A stretch of 64,000 nucleotides of DNA. Origin: Girardinichthys multiradiatus. Taxonomy: Eukaryota; Chordata; Actinopteri; Cyprinodontiformes; Goodeidae. The position numbers were made by a program, and so were the translations under genes. The stretch lies in contig NC_061804.1 in the NCBI RefSeq assembly GCF_021462225.1, positions 41,665,975-41,729,974 of the forward strand, read 5' to 3'. The notes below the pieces were generated by a model, which worked only from the letters and a program-made list of their open reading frames with translations, ran no database searches and was not told where the DNA came from. Positions within the stretch are counted from its first letter, which is position 1; each line of letters opens with the position of its first letter. Shown here one piece after another: positions 42,815-53,789 of this stretch.

Positions 42815-42965
42815 TGGTAAATGGCCTGCACTTGTATAACACTTAACACTACAATCAGTCACCCACCCATTCACACACTGACGGTGGTGCCTTTGGACAG
42901 ACTGACAGAAGTGAGGCTGCCATACAATTGGCACCACTGAGCCCTCTGACCACCATCAGTTCAAT
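42815..42965 (-). repeat. SINE-type repeat fragment
   Basis: AAATGGTAAATGGCCTGCAC, CACCCACCCATTCACACACT and GAGCCCTCTGACCACCATCA are the reverse-complement text of a widespread fish SINE-like repeat. Related in its terminal ATTTACCATTT to the plus-oriented copy at 47815. Confidence 0.65.
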
Positions 42966-43565
42966 ATTTTGATGATTTATACACATAGCCATATCTCAGG
43001 TACTATTAATTTGTTTATTATGTACTGAAATATTTTTCCAATCCCTATTTACTGCAAGTCAACCTTCATGAAACATGACACATTATAACCCTGGTCCACA
43101 ATACCTGTCAGCGTTCTGCTGGTAGATATTAGTTACTGCAGTCACATAACCCCATTTCCTTACTGCAGTCTTAGAGCAGATCCTAGAAAATTACTTTAAA
43201 TTCTCTGTTTTCAAAGCAGGTGTGAACATCCCCCTAGCTGCTATGAAAGGAAGCGTGGTGGGAATGGAACGTCCCGTCAGATGGCTCCATTTCGTGCCCA
43301 AAAACGTCAAGAACACTGTGAAGGGCAACTCTGTGGTCAATTAGAACCCTGTGAGTTCGATTCCAGACCCATCTGCTGCAGGACGCTTCATACCAGTAAA
43401 TATCTATATTGCACTCTTAGTAGGTTTGCAGTAAGGAAATGTAGTTTCATGACTCCAACAAATAAAACCAAACAGGAGGTAAAAATTATTTTGGTTTGGT
43501 CAGTGTCATAATGTGTCATATTTTATAAAAATCACAAGCACAAAGGACAGAAACAGGGTGTAATA

Positions 43566-43735
43566 TGGGCACGGCGGCACAGGGGTAAGGCATGTATGTC
43601 CTCGACGCAGGTTGTTGTGGGTTTGAGTCGTGGTCCATTGATGTTTACTGCATGTCCTCACCCTCTCTCCACCCTATTTCCTGTCAACTCACTTTGAAAA
43701 TCTTTTAAAAATAACGGCCACTAGTGCCTAAATAA
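43566..43735 (+). repeat. tRNA-derived SINE, copy 3, with target duplications
   Basis: Same family as the copies at 30319 and 34714: head GGGCACGGCGGCACAGGGGT, box B GGGTTTGAGTC, shared tail ACGGCCACTAGTGCC. Flanked by AGGGTGTAATA (43555-43565) and AGGGTGCAATA (43736-43746), an 11-base duplication with one mismatch. Confidence 0.85.
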
Positions 43736-43746
43736 AGGGTGCAATA

Positions 43747-45559
43747 CAAAGTTTTCAGATTTACAATTAAATAATCTGTGAAATTTATGAATCTGTATGA
43801 CTACCTATTTATTTAATTATGATATACTTAACTAATAATACTTAAGTAGATGACAAAATAAACTAATACACAGTGTTTTAAGTACATGGGTAGGAAATAA
43901 GAATAAGAAAGGGACCGAATGAAAGCACCAGTTGGTGAGGACCTGAACTGACCCAGATCCTCTGCAAGACAATGTTTGTGTTTGTGTGTGTGAACGGGCG
44001 GATGTGACTTGTAGTGTTCAGTAAGACTATGCAAACAGCATCTAAGAGCAGACCATTTACTATTCACATTGTGTGAATGTGTGTCTGTGTGGGGGAGTAC
44101 AGGGAGTGTGCCTGCCAAAGTCAGGGAGGATAAAGACATTTGTGTGTTTGTGCTCCCATTTCAGCAAACCTCAGCCAAGACAGTTGTTTGTGGTGGATAT
44201 TCAGTAAAGAGAGCCTTCCCATAGCTACAATGTCCTTTCAGTGGTTTCTTTCTCTTTGCTTTGACACAAAATAGCATGGCAGCAATTAGCCAATTATCTC
44301 AGTTTTGTATACATGACTGAAAGTCTTCCTGTTTGCAGAGAAAATAGTGGAGCGACAAAACAAATCGATCCAATAATAAAAGGCGTTTAAGAAGAGAGTA
44401 GCAAATTGTTCTCTAATTTTATTAGAATGAATGCTGGGTATGAACGGAGCTAGAATCACCAGGATGTGGAGACATGTTATGAATACAGGCCTTGTCCTTG
44501 GTTAATTATTGTGCTTTTTTTTTTTAGAAATGAACTGAGAAATCAAGCTTGATAAGCTCCAATCAGTTACCAACCAAGCACAAAAAATATCTTTCTCCAA
44601 GCAACCAACGTCTCATAGCTTAGTGGTACCAGGTTGCAAAAAAGCAAACACTCTTCAGTGTGGATATTGTTACAGACAGAAAGAAGTTCATGTACATGTA
44701 AAAGTAGACAGACATATAATTTTGGCAATATAATGTATTCTCTCATCAGATGGACGCTGGAGGATGATAGCATGTCTTTGTTCTGTGCGTACTGCAGACA
44801 GTGCTGCTGTCAATTTGCTTTGTGTCATTTCACTATGTCAAACTCATTCTGCACACCGCATTAGCCCTTATAGTTCACAGTGGTATTCTGTTTCGGACTA
44901 CCTCCTCAGGTGGATTGGGGGGTAATTCTGTGACAGGACCTTAAGGCTAATAGTGAGGTATAATAAACACATTACATTACAACTCTGCTGCTGAAGTAAA
45001 TAATTGACTGTTTACAACAAAAAACATTTTGAATGCTGTTCTTATATCCTGTGATACTAAGTTTCTTGGTAAAAGACATTTTCAGCTAAAGTCAATATCG
45101 GCAGGTCAGAGCTCTACAAAAATTAGAGATCAGGGATCGTAAATCAGCCACAACATTTGGATTAATGCATCTTTTCCTCATTCTTTATGAACCTCCTGTG
45201 GAACTGCTTCATATTCTTGTGATGTAGCCCCTTGAATGGAGAAAGCTTAAAGACATGTTGGACATCCCCTCATGAACTTTTAGGTGAGCTGCAGACTATA
45301 GGATGTTGATGGAGTTTTTTTTTTAACTATCAAGGCAAGCTACTGAGTGTCTGCTGGCAGCATTTAGGCATTAGAGATCCCAGGAATGTAGTGTTGTACT
45401 GATTGGCTCTCAGAAAAACTGTTCTAAGGTTGAACCTTGAAATGACACAACACTAAACAGTTTCACCATTTTAGCAAATCTTTCTCTGCTTCTCAGTAAA
45501 TTACTGGCAAAATGAACATAGATTGATTTGAACTGGAATCTGATACAATATTCAAAAAC
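43747..45559. other. Upstream region, mostly unrecognised
   Basis: AT-rich. At 44690-44735 there is a Tc1 terminal fragment (AAAAGTAGACAGACATATAA then TTTTGGCAATATAATGTA), matching the end at about 538-580. The rest shows nothing recognisable. Confidence 0.5.
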
Positions 45560-46825
45560 ATAATTACATGGATGCATAAAGTTCATTTACATTTTGGTAT
45601 GCTTTTGTCATGTTATAGCCTTATTCAAAAATGGATTAAATTCATTTTCCCTAAAAACTCTACGAACAACACTCTCTAATCATGTAATCATGTTTATTAG
45701 CAAATATATCAAAAATAAAAAACTATACAATCATAGGTATAACAGCCTTTGCCATGCAGCTCAAAATTGAGCTCAAGTGCATCTTCCAGTGATTATCCAT
45801 ATCTACAGCTTGATTGGAGTCAACTTGTGGTAAATTCAGTTGAATGGATTGATTTGAAAAGGTACACATCTGTTTATACAAGTACCTAATGTTAACCGTG
45901 AATGTCAGACCACAAACCAACCATGAAAGTCAAAGTAACTGTCTGCAGATCTCTGAGACAGGATTGACTCAAGATACAAATCTGCAAGAAGCCTCCAGTA
46001 ATGTCCTGATGGTCACTCTGTCAGAGCTCCATCATTGCTCTGTGAAGAGGGAGAACGTTCTCTACAGTAATCCACCAATCAGGCCTGTATGACAGACTGG
46101 CCAGACGGAAGCCACTTATTAGTAAAAGGCGCATAGCAGCCCGCCTGGCGTTTGCCAAAAAAAACCTTTAGGACACTCAGAGATGTGACAAAAAAGTATT
46201 TGGTCTGATGAGACAACGTTTGAACTTTTTGGCATATATACCAGCCATCATGTTTGGAAGAAATCAGGGAATGCTCCTCAAGTGGTCAATACCATCTCTA
46301 CATTAAAGCATGGTGAGGGCAGCATTATACTGTGTGGATGTCTTTCAGCTGCAGGAACTGGGACACTAGTCAATATAGAGGGAAATATGAATGCAGCAAT
46401 TTATCACGATATCCTGTTAGAAAACCTGTACCAAAGCACTCAGCCAGAGCGCAGACCTGAATCCAATATATAGAGACCTGAAAGAGGCTTTGCACTAACC
46501 TTTCCCATCCAACCTGAGCTTGAGAGGTTCTGCAAAAAGTAATGGGCAAAACCCCACCAAAGATAGGTGGGCCAAGCTTGTGGCATCATATTCAGGAAGA
46601 CCTGACACTATAATAGCTGCAAAAGGTAAATAAAGTATTCAACAAGGGCTGTGATTACTTACATAGATGTGATTTTGTAGTATGCATTTATAATATATTT
46701 GCAAAAAAAAAATGTTTTCACTTTGTCATAATGGAGGGTTATGTGTTCAGTTTTGAATAAGGCCATTACATAAAAAGTGGAAAAAGTGAATAGTTGTGAA
46801 TACTTTTGGGATTCACTGTATTTTC
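45560..46825 (+). mobile_element. Decayed Tc1-like transposon
   Basis: Left part GTCATGTTATAGCCTTATTC and right part GAATACTTTTGGGATTCACT are family-type ends. Transposase remnants run in plus orientation between them (GLMRQRLNFL-like frames near 46200, then a short open stretch 46282-46473 with LKHGEGSIILCGCLSAAGTG). Multiple frameshifts and stops. Confidence 0.75.
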
Positions 46826-47814
46826 ATGGTATGTCCGGTATTCTGTAGCAGATCAGCAAGTCAGAACAAGATTTTCCTTCAACATTACATAATGAGCAAC
46901 CAAGGTATCGAAAACCAGCTGCAAACTGAACCTGCATGTCTAATATCTAAAGATATGGAGGAAGTCTAACCAAAATCACCGCTTACAAGTACAGTTAGAG
47001 ATAAGGTCGTGCAGGTAATCAAATTTATTGTTCAACTTCAATTTTGGTGCCGAATAATTACAAAAACAACTCAATACCCAAATAAAGATAATTCTTATTT
47101 CGAAAGGTGTCTGGGCTGATGTGCCATTCCACATGTTTCAAAGGTTGAACCCAGCTGAAAAGTCAACACCATGAATTGATGCATGGTCGGTACAAAAGTC
47201 CCAGAGGTAAACAGCACCATTTAGTACCGGAAAAACTCAAGAATGCAACAACCAAAACTGCAAATGTCAGAAACAGTGTAGGAGTGAAATTACCAGTTCG
47301 TGCCTCCTGGCAGCGACAGCATCAGTGAGATGTTTAGAAATGACATCAGAGGAAGCAGAAAGACAAGATTTTTAAAAGGAAAGTATTTTCTACGACATGT
47401 TGGTGGGTCATCCAAGATGATACTTATAGAGCAGCGAGCCAGCAGGCCACAAAGTTTATCTGTTTTATCTTCTAAGCCTTTAACCTCAGTCTGCCGTAGA
47501 ACATGGTGGACGTGGAAATGTTGAGTATTTTGGTAATTTTAAAATAGGGGCCATAATTCTCTAAGGAAGTTACTAATGGTAATTGAGCCAATTGCTAACA
47601 TGAGATCCTTAGGAAAAGAAATCATAGTAAACTCTAAATTCATGTTGTCCTTGTTTTAATATGGTAAATTTGCTTTCTGATGCCACTTTGGCTCCTAATA
47701 TAAATAATCATGCTAGAAAAACATACTTTCAATTGTGCTAATGTCTGATCTTACAGGGAAATCAGAATCAGGTGAAATTGGTATCAGGATGTTAAAGAAG
47801 GTAAGCATTTCTCA
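46826..47814. other. Nothing recognised
   Basis: AT-rich non-coding sequence without clear repeat ends. Confidence 0.45.
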
Positions 47815-48075
47815 TGATGATTGTGGCTCAGTGGGAAGAGTCAATCCCAAGATTGTGGGGATTTGATTCCATCTTCCTCCTGCCACGTGTCAATGTGCCC
47901 TTGGGCAAGGCACTTAACCTCATGTTGCCTACCAATCTGTGTATTGGTGTATGAATGTGTGCACGTTTGTGAATGTGATTGGGTGAATGTGCCACTAGTG
48001 TAAAGCAATTTGACGGGTCGGTATAACAGGAAAAACACTATAAATTCAGTCCGTATACTAGTTTACCATTTAAAG
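47815..48075 (+). repeat. SINE with conserved-core-like segment
   Basis: A-box-like GTGGCTCAGTGGGAAGAGT, B-box-like GGGATTTGATTCC, then GTGCCCTTGGGCAAGGCACT (core-type text) and GTGTATGAATGTGTGCACG. The end GTAAAGCAATTTGACGGGTC and ATTTACCATTT-type text is shared in reverse by 42815-42965. It belongs to a different SINE family from the three CACTAGTGCC copies. Confidence 0.7.
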
Positions 48076-48373
48076 CTTTCCAGAAACTGAAGATCAATAA
48101 TGAGCCAGAAAGCTCTGATCAGTGTATCTCTAGTTACTGAATGCTGAAATTCTTGGCACAAGAAAAACAACATACAAAATAAAAAACAGACAGAAGTGGT
48201 GGTTTCCAAAAACAACTCTGTGTGTTTAGAGACAATTAGAATGAATACCCAACGACCATTTTAATAGGTTTTATGAAAGACCTAAATGCTAATCCTATTT
48301 TAGCTTATCTCAGAATTGGCCACTGTGAACTTGTGTAGTTCAACATAAAATCTGGAAAATTACAAAATATATA

Positions 48374-48902
48374 CACTACTGGTCAAAGGTTTTAGATACA
48401 CTTTCTCACTTAATAGGTCTCCTTATTTTCATGACTATTTATTAACATTGTAGATTCTCACCAAAGGCATCAAAACTGTGAATAAACACACATGGAATTA
48501 TATAGTTATATTTATAATTATATAGTTATATTTTAGATTCTTCCAAATAGCCACTCCTCTTTGTTCTGATTCTGCTTTGATCTCTGGGCATTCTCTCCAT
48601 GAGTTTCATGAGGTGGTCACCTGGTTTTCCAAAGAGTCTTGAAAAAACCTCTCAGAGGTTCATTGAGAGACGGCCAGAGGTTAATATTTCACTCATCACG
48701 GCAAAGGGCAGCTACTTTAAGGAATCTAAAATATAAAACATATTTAAAGTGTTTTTTACAATTTTTTGTTTGCTACATAATTGCATGTGTTTGTTCACAG
48801 TTTTGATGCCATCAGTGAGAATCTATGTACAATGTAAATAGTCATAAACATAAAGAAAATCATTAAATGAGGAAGTGTGTCTAAAACCTTTGACCGGTAG
48901 TG
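48374..48902. mobile_element. Internally deleted Tc1-like element with long inverted repeats
   Basis: Begins CACTACTGGTCAAAGGTTTT and ends with its near-exact inverse (AAAACCTTTGACCGGTAGTG). Inverted similarity continues for over 100 bases (GGCATCAAAACTGTGAA on both arms). The middle keeps a fragment of the transposase 3' region (GAGTTTCATGAGGTGGTCAC). Left TA at 48372-48373. The same broad family as the longer copy at 53790-54756. Confidence 0.85.
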
Positions 48903-49189
48903 AATGTCATTATTAAAATTTTTGACATTAAAAAAAACATCACATTTTTTTTGTCCACTTCAGGATATTGCCTGGTAGCTTGGAAAGAAAATACACAGAA
49001 TCACCTGATCTTTTCATCAATGTTTACATTTCTGGAAAAAATGGTAACGTTTTATTTTATTTTTTTACTGTGTCCTGTCCAGTAGAGTAGCACTAAGAAT
49101 TGTTGTCTGAGTGCCAAGAAGCAGCCCAACAGATTTACTTTCACAAGTGGAGCATTATGGCTAATGCTATAATGGTCCATGTACAAAAG

Positions 49190-49935
49190 AGAGGTCTACC
49201 TGGTCCAAACAAGCCGGCCAACCAGAACCGTCCCAGGATGAAACAGTCCTACCCCCCCGAACTCCAACATGAATCTCCCCACAGGGCCACCGCTAACCAG
49301 GAAACAGATATCGAATACATGCCCCCGAACCCAAATGCCATGAATCCCCTCCCCACAGATGACTTCCACCCCCAAAAAGCCGAACGAAGACACACCCACA
49401 CAGTGCAAGCCCCAAACACGGCCCCGCTCCAAGGACCCCCGTCGCATCCTGCCCCCAACCAAACAGCACACTGCGACAGCAAGGAAAGGGCCCACTATCC
49501 CAGTCTCTACCCATAGGCGTAACAGAGCAGACACCACTGAGCACTGTGCTCACAACGGAACCTCCGACCCCACACCAAGGCGGGACAAACTCACCCGGCA
49601 AGAAGTCCCTGACCAACGGCGCGCACCTGGGCCAGTGGGCCCCACTACCCGACCACCCCACAACCACATAAACACACCACATCACCGCCACTGCAACGAC
49701 AGCCAAGAGAGAAACATTAACCAGGTCAGCTCCACCATCGGCGGTCAGCCGATTCAAATGCCGGTGACCCCACATCTAAAAAGAGGACACAACCCCCCAC
49801 CCCCCCCCACCCCTGCAACCTCTCCACGCCACCCTCCAGGCCTCCGCCCCGATCCCTTCTCCAGACACGACAGCCAGCGCAAGAGCACACTGCCAAAAAC
49901 TAAAGTAGACAGCAAGAACAAAGCACATAAATGAT
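49190..49935 (+). other. C-rich, T-poor block of unknown nature
   Basis: An abrupt change in base use: C and A dominate, T is scarce, and long C runs occur (49794-49813). Because stop codons need T, several frames stay open (49100-49516, 49359-49934), giving Pro/Arg/Gln/His-rich translations without any domain. Similarity to a protein is not seen. It may be a fragment of a fish retroelement or satellite; I cannot identify it. Confidence 0.6.
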
Positions 49936-51440
49936 TTGAATGATGACCAAGAGCAACTCAGACCAACTGAAGTTGTTTAAATGGTCCACGCAGACTGAAA
50001 TAGTTGTACATTTTTCTGATGTGCAAAAGTGTCAACAATGAAAATTAGATCAGCACCATACCACCATACCTACAACCTTACAGTTTTACACACATTTGTG
50101 CACACAGACAAGAGAGGCCAATGAATTGCATCACACTTGAGTAATGGCAAAAGAATTCAGATTTTCTGATCTGATTCGTATTTACAAAAGCCAAGACCTG
50201 CTCCAGTATCTGCAGGAGCAGGACCATCTGCATCAAGAACCACAGGAAAAAGTCAAAAATATAAAAACACTTGCACACTTACAGTGGGTTGAGCCTGGTT
50301 ACACTCCTAGCAGGCGTTTATTCCTTTCAAAGTGAGCACTTTTACACTCAGTTTGATCCTTCTCATCACTTCAACACTTGTCTCCAGTACTGTTCCCACT
50401 GGGTCTTTTTCTAAAGACAGAATGGACATGAAGCCTTGTTTTCCCACAGCAGGGTCTAATTTTCAGCTCTCCGGTCTCTTTCACATACAGTGGAGACTCT
50501 CCTAGCGTGCGATTCAGAGACAACAATATCACCAGCAGCTGGTGTTAGAGGGCGACCTGCAGTGGAGCGATTTGTTGGATTCCTCAGTGGGACAGCTTTC
50601 ATCTATTCCATTTTTCACTCTTTTCCATTTAACCACTGTGATGACTAAAGCAAATCTTTTAGTGTTCTCGTTCTAGCTGGCGTCCTTTCTCTAATGGGTA
50701 GCACAAGTTTAACACCCTATCTGGTCAGCAGTGGAAAAGAAAGGTTACACGCAATCAAGAAGAAAAACAAAATAAAGAAAAGAAGCTCTTTTCTTTTAGT
50801 TTTGTTCCTAGCCGACTAGACTGTTTGCTTTCTGTGTCCCTCTGCCACATGAAATTCACTCGCTTTTTCTTTCTCTCCCTTGTCTGACATGCTGGCTAAC
50901 CCCTCCCCCCCTCTCCTCTTGTAACCCCTCTCTGGTTGGTGTGTTCCCAGGACAAAGAATGATGGAGGGAGAGAGACTGCAAAAAAGCAGAGGGCAGGAA
51001 AGGGGTTTGTTTTTGTCCTTCCACATGTGCACACTCTAGACTATCCGTATACACACAAGCATTTTACCAAGAAATCCCACAGCACATCCAAGTACTCCGT
51101 TAAACATATCAATAACAAGTTTTGCAAAGCCAGCTGAAAGTGAAGTTACTCAGAGTCCAAGAGACAAAGAGCTACTGCAAAAAAAACCATTGCAACATCG
51201 GTTTCAGAACAAGGGGTAACACTTGGGTTACTCAACTCTGAGTCAAAGTCACCACGAGTGGGAGTAAATAAGAAGCCCTAATCAATAGAAGGCAGATGAC
51301 ACGATTCACCACGGCAACAGGAGGAAATAGAAAACCTACAATTGCGTATTTCTTGCCGATGGATTTGGAAATGTTGATGACGGCATATGGAGAATATCAG
51401 CACATACATAAGAAGAAAAGCGATAACGTTGCTACGGCAA
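49936..51440. other. Nothing recognised
   Basis: AT-rich to neutral sequence. Short open frames (for example 50144-50335) lack signatures. Confidence 0.45.
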
Positions 51441-51474
51441 AATGTATGTGTATGCATACATGCATGCATACATA
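51441..51474. repeat. CATA/CATG microsatellite interrupted by a transposon
   Basis: ATGTATGTGTATGCATACAT-type repeats run up to the left end of the element at 51475 and resume immediately after its right end at 52387. Confidence 0.85.
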
Positions 51475-52386
51475 CAGGTCCTTCTCAAAATATTAGCATA
51501 TTGTGATAAAGTTCATTATTTTCCATAATGTCATGATGAAAATTTAACATTAATATATTTTAGATTTATTGCACACTAACTGAAATATTTCAGGTCTTTT
51601 ATTGTCTTAATACGGATGATTTTGGCATACAGCTCATGAAAACCCAAAATTCCTATCTCACAAAATTAGCATATCATTAAAAGGGTCTTTAAACAAGCTA
51701 TGAACCTAATCATCTGAATCAACGAGTTAACTCTAAACACCTGCAAAAGATTCCTGAGGCCTTTAAAACTCCCATCCTGGTTCATCACTCAAAACCCCAA
51801 TCATGGGTAAGACTGCCGACCTGGCACCTGATCACAGTGCCAAAACCACTGGTAAATGGTTTACTGACCATGGTATCACTGCTCAATTGGCCTGCCAACT
51901 CTCCTGACCTGAACCCCATAGAGAATCTGTGGGATATTGTGAAGAGAACGTTGAGAGACTCAAGACCCAACACTCTGGATGAGCTAAAGGCCGCTATCGA
52001 AGCATCCTGGGCCTCCATAAGACCTCAGCAGTGCCACAGGCTGATTGCCTCCATGCCACGCCGCATTGAAGCAGTCATTTCTGCCAAAGGATTCCCGACC
52101 AAGTATTGAGTGCATAACTGTACATGATTATTTGAAGGTTGACGTTTTTTGTATTAAAAACACTTTTCTTTTATTTGTCGGATGAAATATGCTAATTTTG
52201 TGAGATAGGAATTTTGGGTTTTCATGAGCTGTATGACACAATCATCCGTTTTAAGACAATAAAAGACCTGAAATATTTCAGTTAGTGTGCAATGAATCTA
52301 AAATATATGAATGTTAAATTTTCATCATTACATTATGGAAAATAATGAACTTTATCACAATATGCTAATATTTTGAGAAGGACCTG
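51475..52386 (+). mobile_element. Tc1-like deletion derivative with about 210-base inverted repeats
   Basis: CAGGTCCTTCTCAAAATATT at the left is mirrored exactly at the right end, and the arms agree for about 200 bases (CACTAACTGAAATATTTCAG on both). TA flanks both ends. The interior retains only the first bases of the transposase region fused to its C-terminal third. Confidence 0.93.
51837..52109 (+). pseudogene. Truncated Tc1-like transposase (C-terminal third)
   Basis: Encodes [20 protein letters not shown] with the third catalytic glutamate and a normal C-terminus (SAKGFPTKY). The first two catalytic aspartates and the DNA-binding domain are deleted, so it cannot transpose on its own. 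Internal deletion junction near 51835-51870. Confidence 0.9.
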
Positions 52387-52414
52387 TACATGCATACATG
52401 CATACATACATACA

Positions 52415-52480
<66 letters not shown>
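52387..52480. repeat. CATA microsatellite passing into (TA)n
   Basis: Tetranucleotide CATA/CATG units continue into about 60 bases of TA that end at the left terminus of the next Tc1 element. Confidence 0.95.
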
Positions 52481-52481
<1 letters not shown>

Positions 52482-53541
52482 GGTTTGGACAATGAAACTG
52501 AAACACCTGGTATTAGACCACAATAATTTATTAGTATGGTGTAGGGCCTCCTTTTGCGGCCAATACAGCGTTAATTCGTCTTGGGAATGACATATACAAG
52601 TCCTGCACAGTGGTCAGAGGGATTTTAAGCCATTCTTCTTGCAGGATAGTGGCCAGGTCACTACGTGATACTGGTGGAGGAAAACATTTCCTGACTCGCT
52701 CCTCCAAAACACCCCAAAGTGACTCAATAATATTTAGATCTGGTGACTGTGCAGGCCATGGGAGATGTTCAACTTCACTTTCATGTTCATCAAACCAATC
52801 TTTCACCAGTCTTGCTGTGTGTATTGGTGCATTGTCATCCTGATACACGGCACCGCCTTCAAGATACAATGTTTGAACCATTGAATGCACATGGTCCTTG
52901 GCAGTGATGCGCCCATCTAGCACAAGAATTGGGCCAAGGGAATGCCATGATATGGCAGCCCAAACCATCACTGATCCACCCCCATGCTTCACTCTGGACA
53001 TGCAACAGTCTGGGTGGTACGCTTCTTTGGGGCTTCTCCACACCGTAACTCTCCCGGATGTGGAGAAAAAAGTAAAGGTGGACTCTTCAGACAACAATAC
53101 ATGTTTCACATTGTCCACAGCCCAAGATTTGCGCTCCTTGCACCATTGAAACCGACGTTTGGCATTGGCATGAGTGACCAAAGGTTTGGCTATAGCAGCC
53201 CGGCCGTGTATATTGACCCTGTGGAGCTCCCAACAGACAGTTCTGGTGGAAACAGGAGAGTTGAGGTGCACATTTAATTCTGCCGTGATTTGGACAGCCG
53301 TGATTTTATGTTTTTTAGATACAATCCGGGTTAGCACCCGAACATCCCTTTCAGACAACTTCCTCTTGCGTCCACAGTTAATCCTGTTGGATGTGGTTCG
53401 TCCTTCTTGGTGGTATGCTGACATTACCCTGGATACCGTGGCTCTTGATACATCACAAAGACTTGCTGTCTTGGTCACAGATGTGCCAGCAAGACGTGCA
53501 CCAACAATTTGTCCTCTTTTGAACTCTGGTATGTCACCCAT
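52481..53541 (-). mobile_element. Tc1-like transposon, second family, 5' side rearranged
   Basis: The terminus CAGGGTTTGGACAATGAAAC abuts the (TA)n tract. It contains a complete transposase frame on the minus strand. On the other side the expected terminal repeat is not found. Instead, sequence just before the start codon joins an inverted partial copy (53594-53770). Confidence 0.85.
52531..53541 (-). CDS. Tc1-like transposase, uninterrupted frame, first catalytic Asp replaced
   Basis: 336 residues from ATG at 53541 (MGDIPEFKRGQIVGARLAG). I preferred this start over further-upstream codons because the family begins MGDI. It has a helix-turn-helix (ASLCDVSRATVSRVMSAY), a basic hinge (NCGRKRKLS), then the catalytic core: VYQDDNAPIH (second Asp) and SPDLNIIESLWGVLEE (Glu). 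At the first catalytic position, LLSEES stands where SDES is expected; the codon at 53088-53086 is GAA. The protein is otherwise full length and in frame, so it is probably a recently inserted but catalytically dead copy. Presumably not expressed for a host role. Confidence 0.9.
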   Translation of the reverse strand: MGDIPEFKRGQIVGARLAGTSVTKTASLCDVSRATVSRVMSAYHQEGRTTSNRINCGRKRKLSERDVRVLTRIVSKKHKITAVQITAELNVHLNSPVSTRTVCWELHRVNIHGRAAIAKPLVTHANAKRRFQWCKERKSWAVDNVKHVLLSEESTFTFFSTSGRVTVWRSPKEAYHPDCCMSRVKHGGGSVMVWAAISWHSLGPILVLDGRITAKDHVHSMVQTLYLEGGAVYQDDNAPIHTARLVKDWFDEHESEVEHLPWPAQSPDLNIIESLWGVLEERVRKCFPPPVSRSDLATILQEEWLKIPLTTVQDLYMSFPRRINAVLAAKGGPTPY

Positions 53542-53593
53542 AATGTAAGAGGGTAAGAGGACAGTTTTGCTCAAAATATTGAAATGCACACAA

Positions 53594-53770
53594 CATTATG
53601 GGTGCCATACCAGAGTTCAAAAGATGACAAATTGTTGGTGCAAGTCTTGCTGGCGCATCTGTGACCAAGACAGCAAGTCTTTGTGATGTATCAAGAGCCA
53701 CGGTATCCAGGGTACTGTGGACGCAAGAGGAAGCTGTCTGAAAGGGATGTTCGGGTGTTAACCCGGATTG
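53594..53770 (+). pseudogene. Inverted partial copy of the same transposase 5' end
   Basis: Starting ATG at 53598, it reads MGAIPEFKR then a TGA, followed by text nearly identical to the N-terminal coding part of the minus-strand copy (ACCAAGACAGCAAGTCTTTG and TATCAAGAGCCACGG). An internal deletion joins CAGGGTA to CTGTGGACGCAAG. It forms a head-to-head inverted repeat with 53330-53545 across a 48-base spacer. Confidence 0.9.
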
Positions 53771-53789
53771 AGTTTGAAGAGTTTTCTTT

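Noticed and set aside
44100..44170. Minus-strand text resembling a possible pre-PX exon (SLTLAG...)
   Set aside because: Does not match the conserved residues expected before the PX domain and lacks a usable donor in the right phase.
49100..49934. Two overlapping 138- and 191-codon plus-strand frames plus a 160-codon minus-strand frame
   Set aside because: Stops are rare simply because T is scarce. The translations are low-complexity Pro/Arg/Gln without motif. Kept as an unexplained block, not as genes.
52531..53589. Upstream start at 53589 for the Tc1 transposase
   Set aside because: The family starts at MGDI (53541). The extra upstream residues derive from the inverted-copy spacer.
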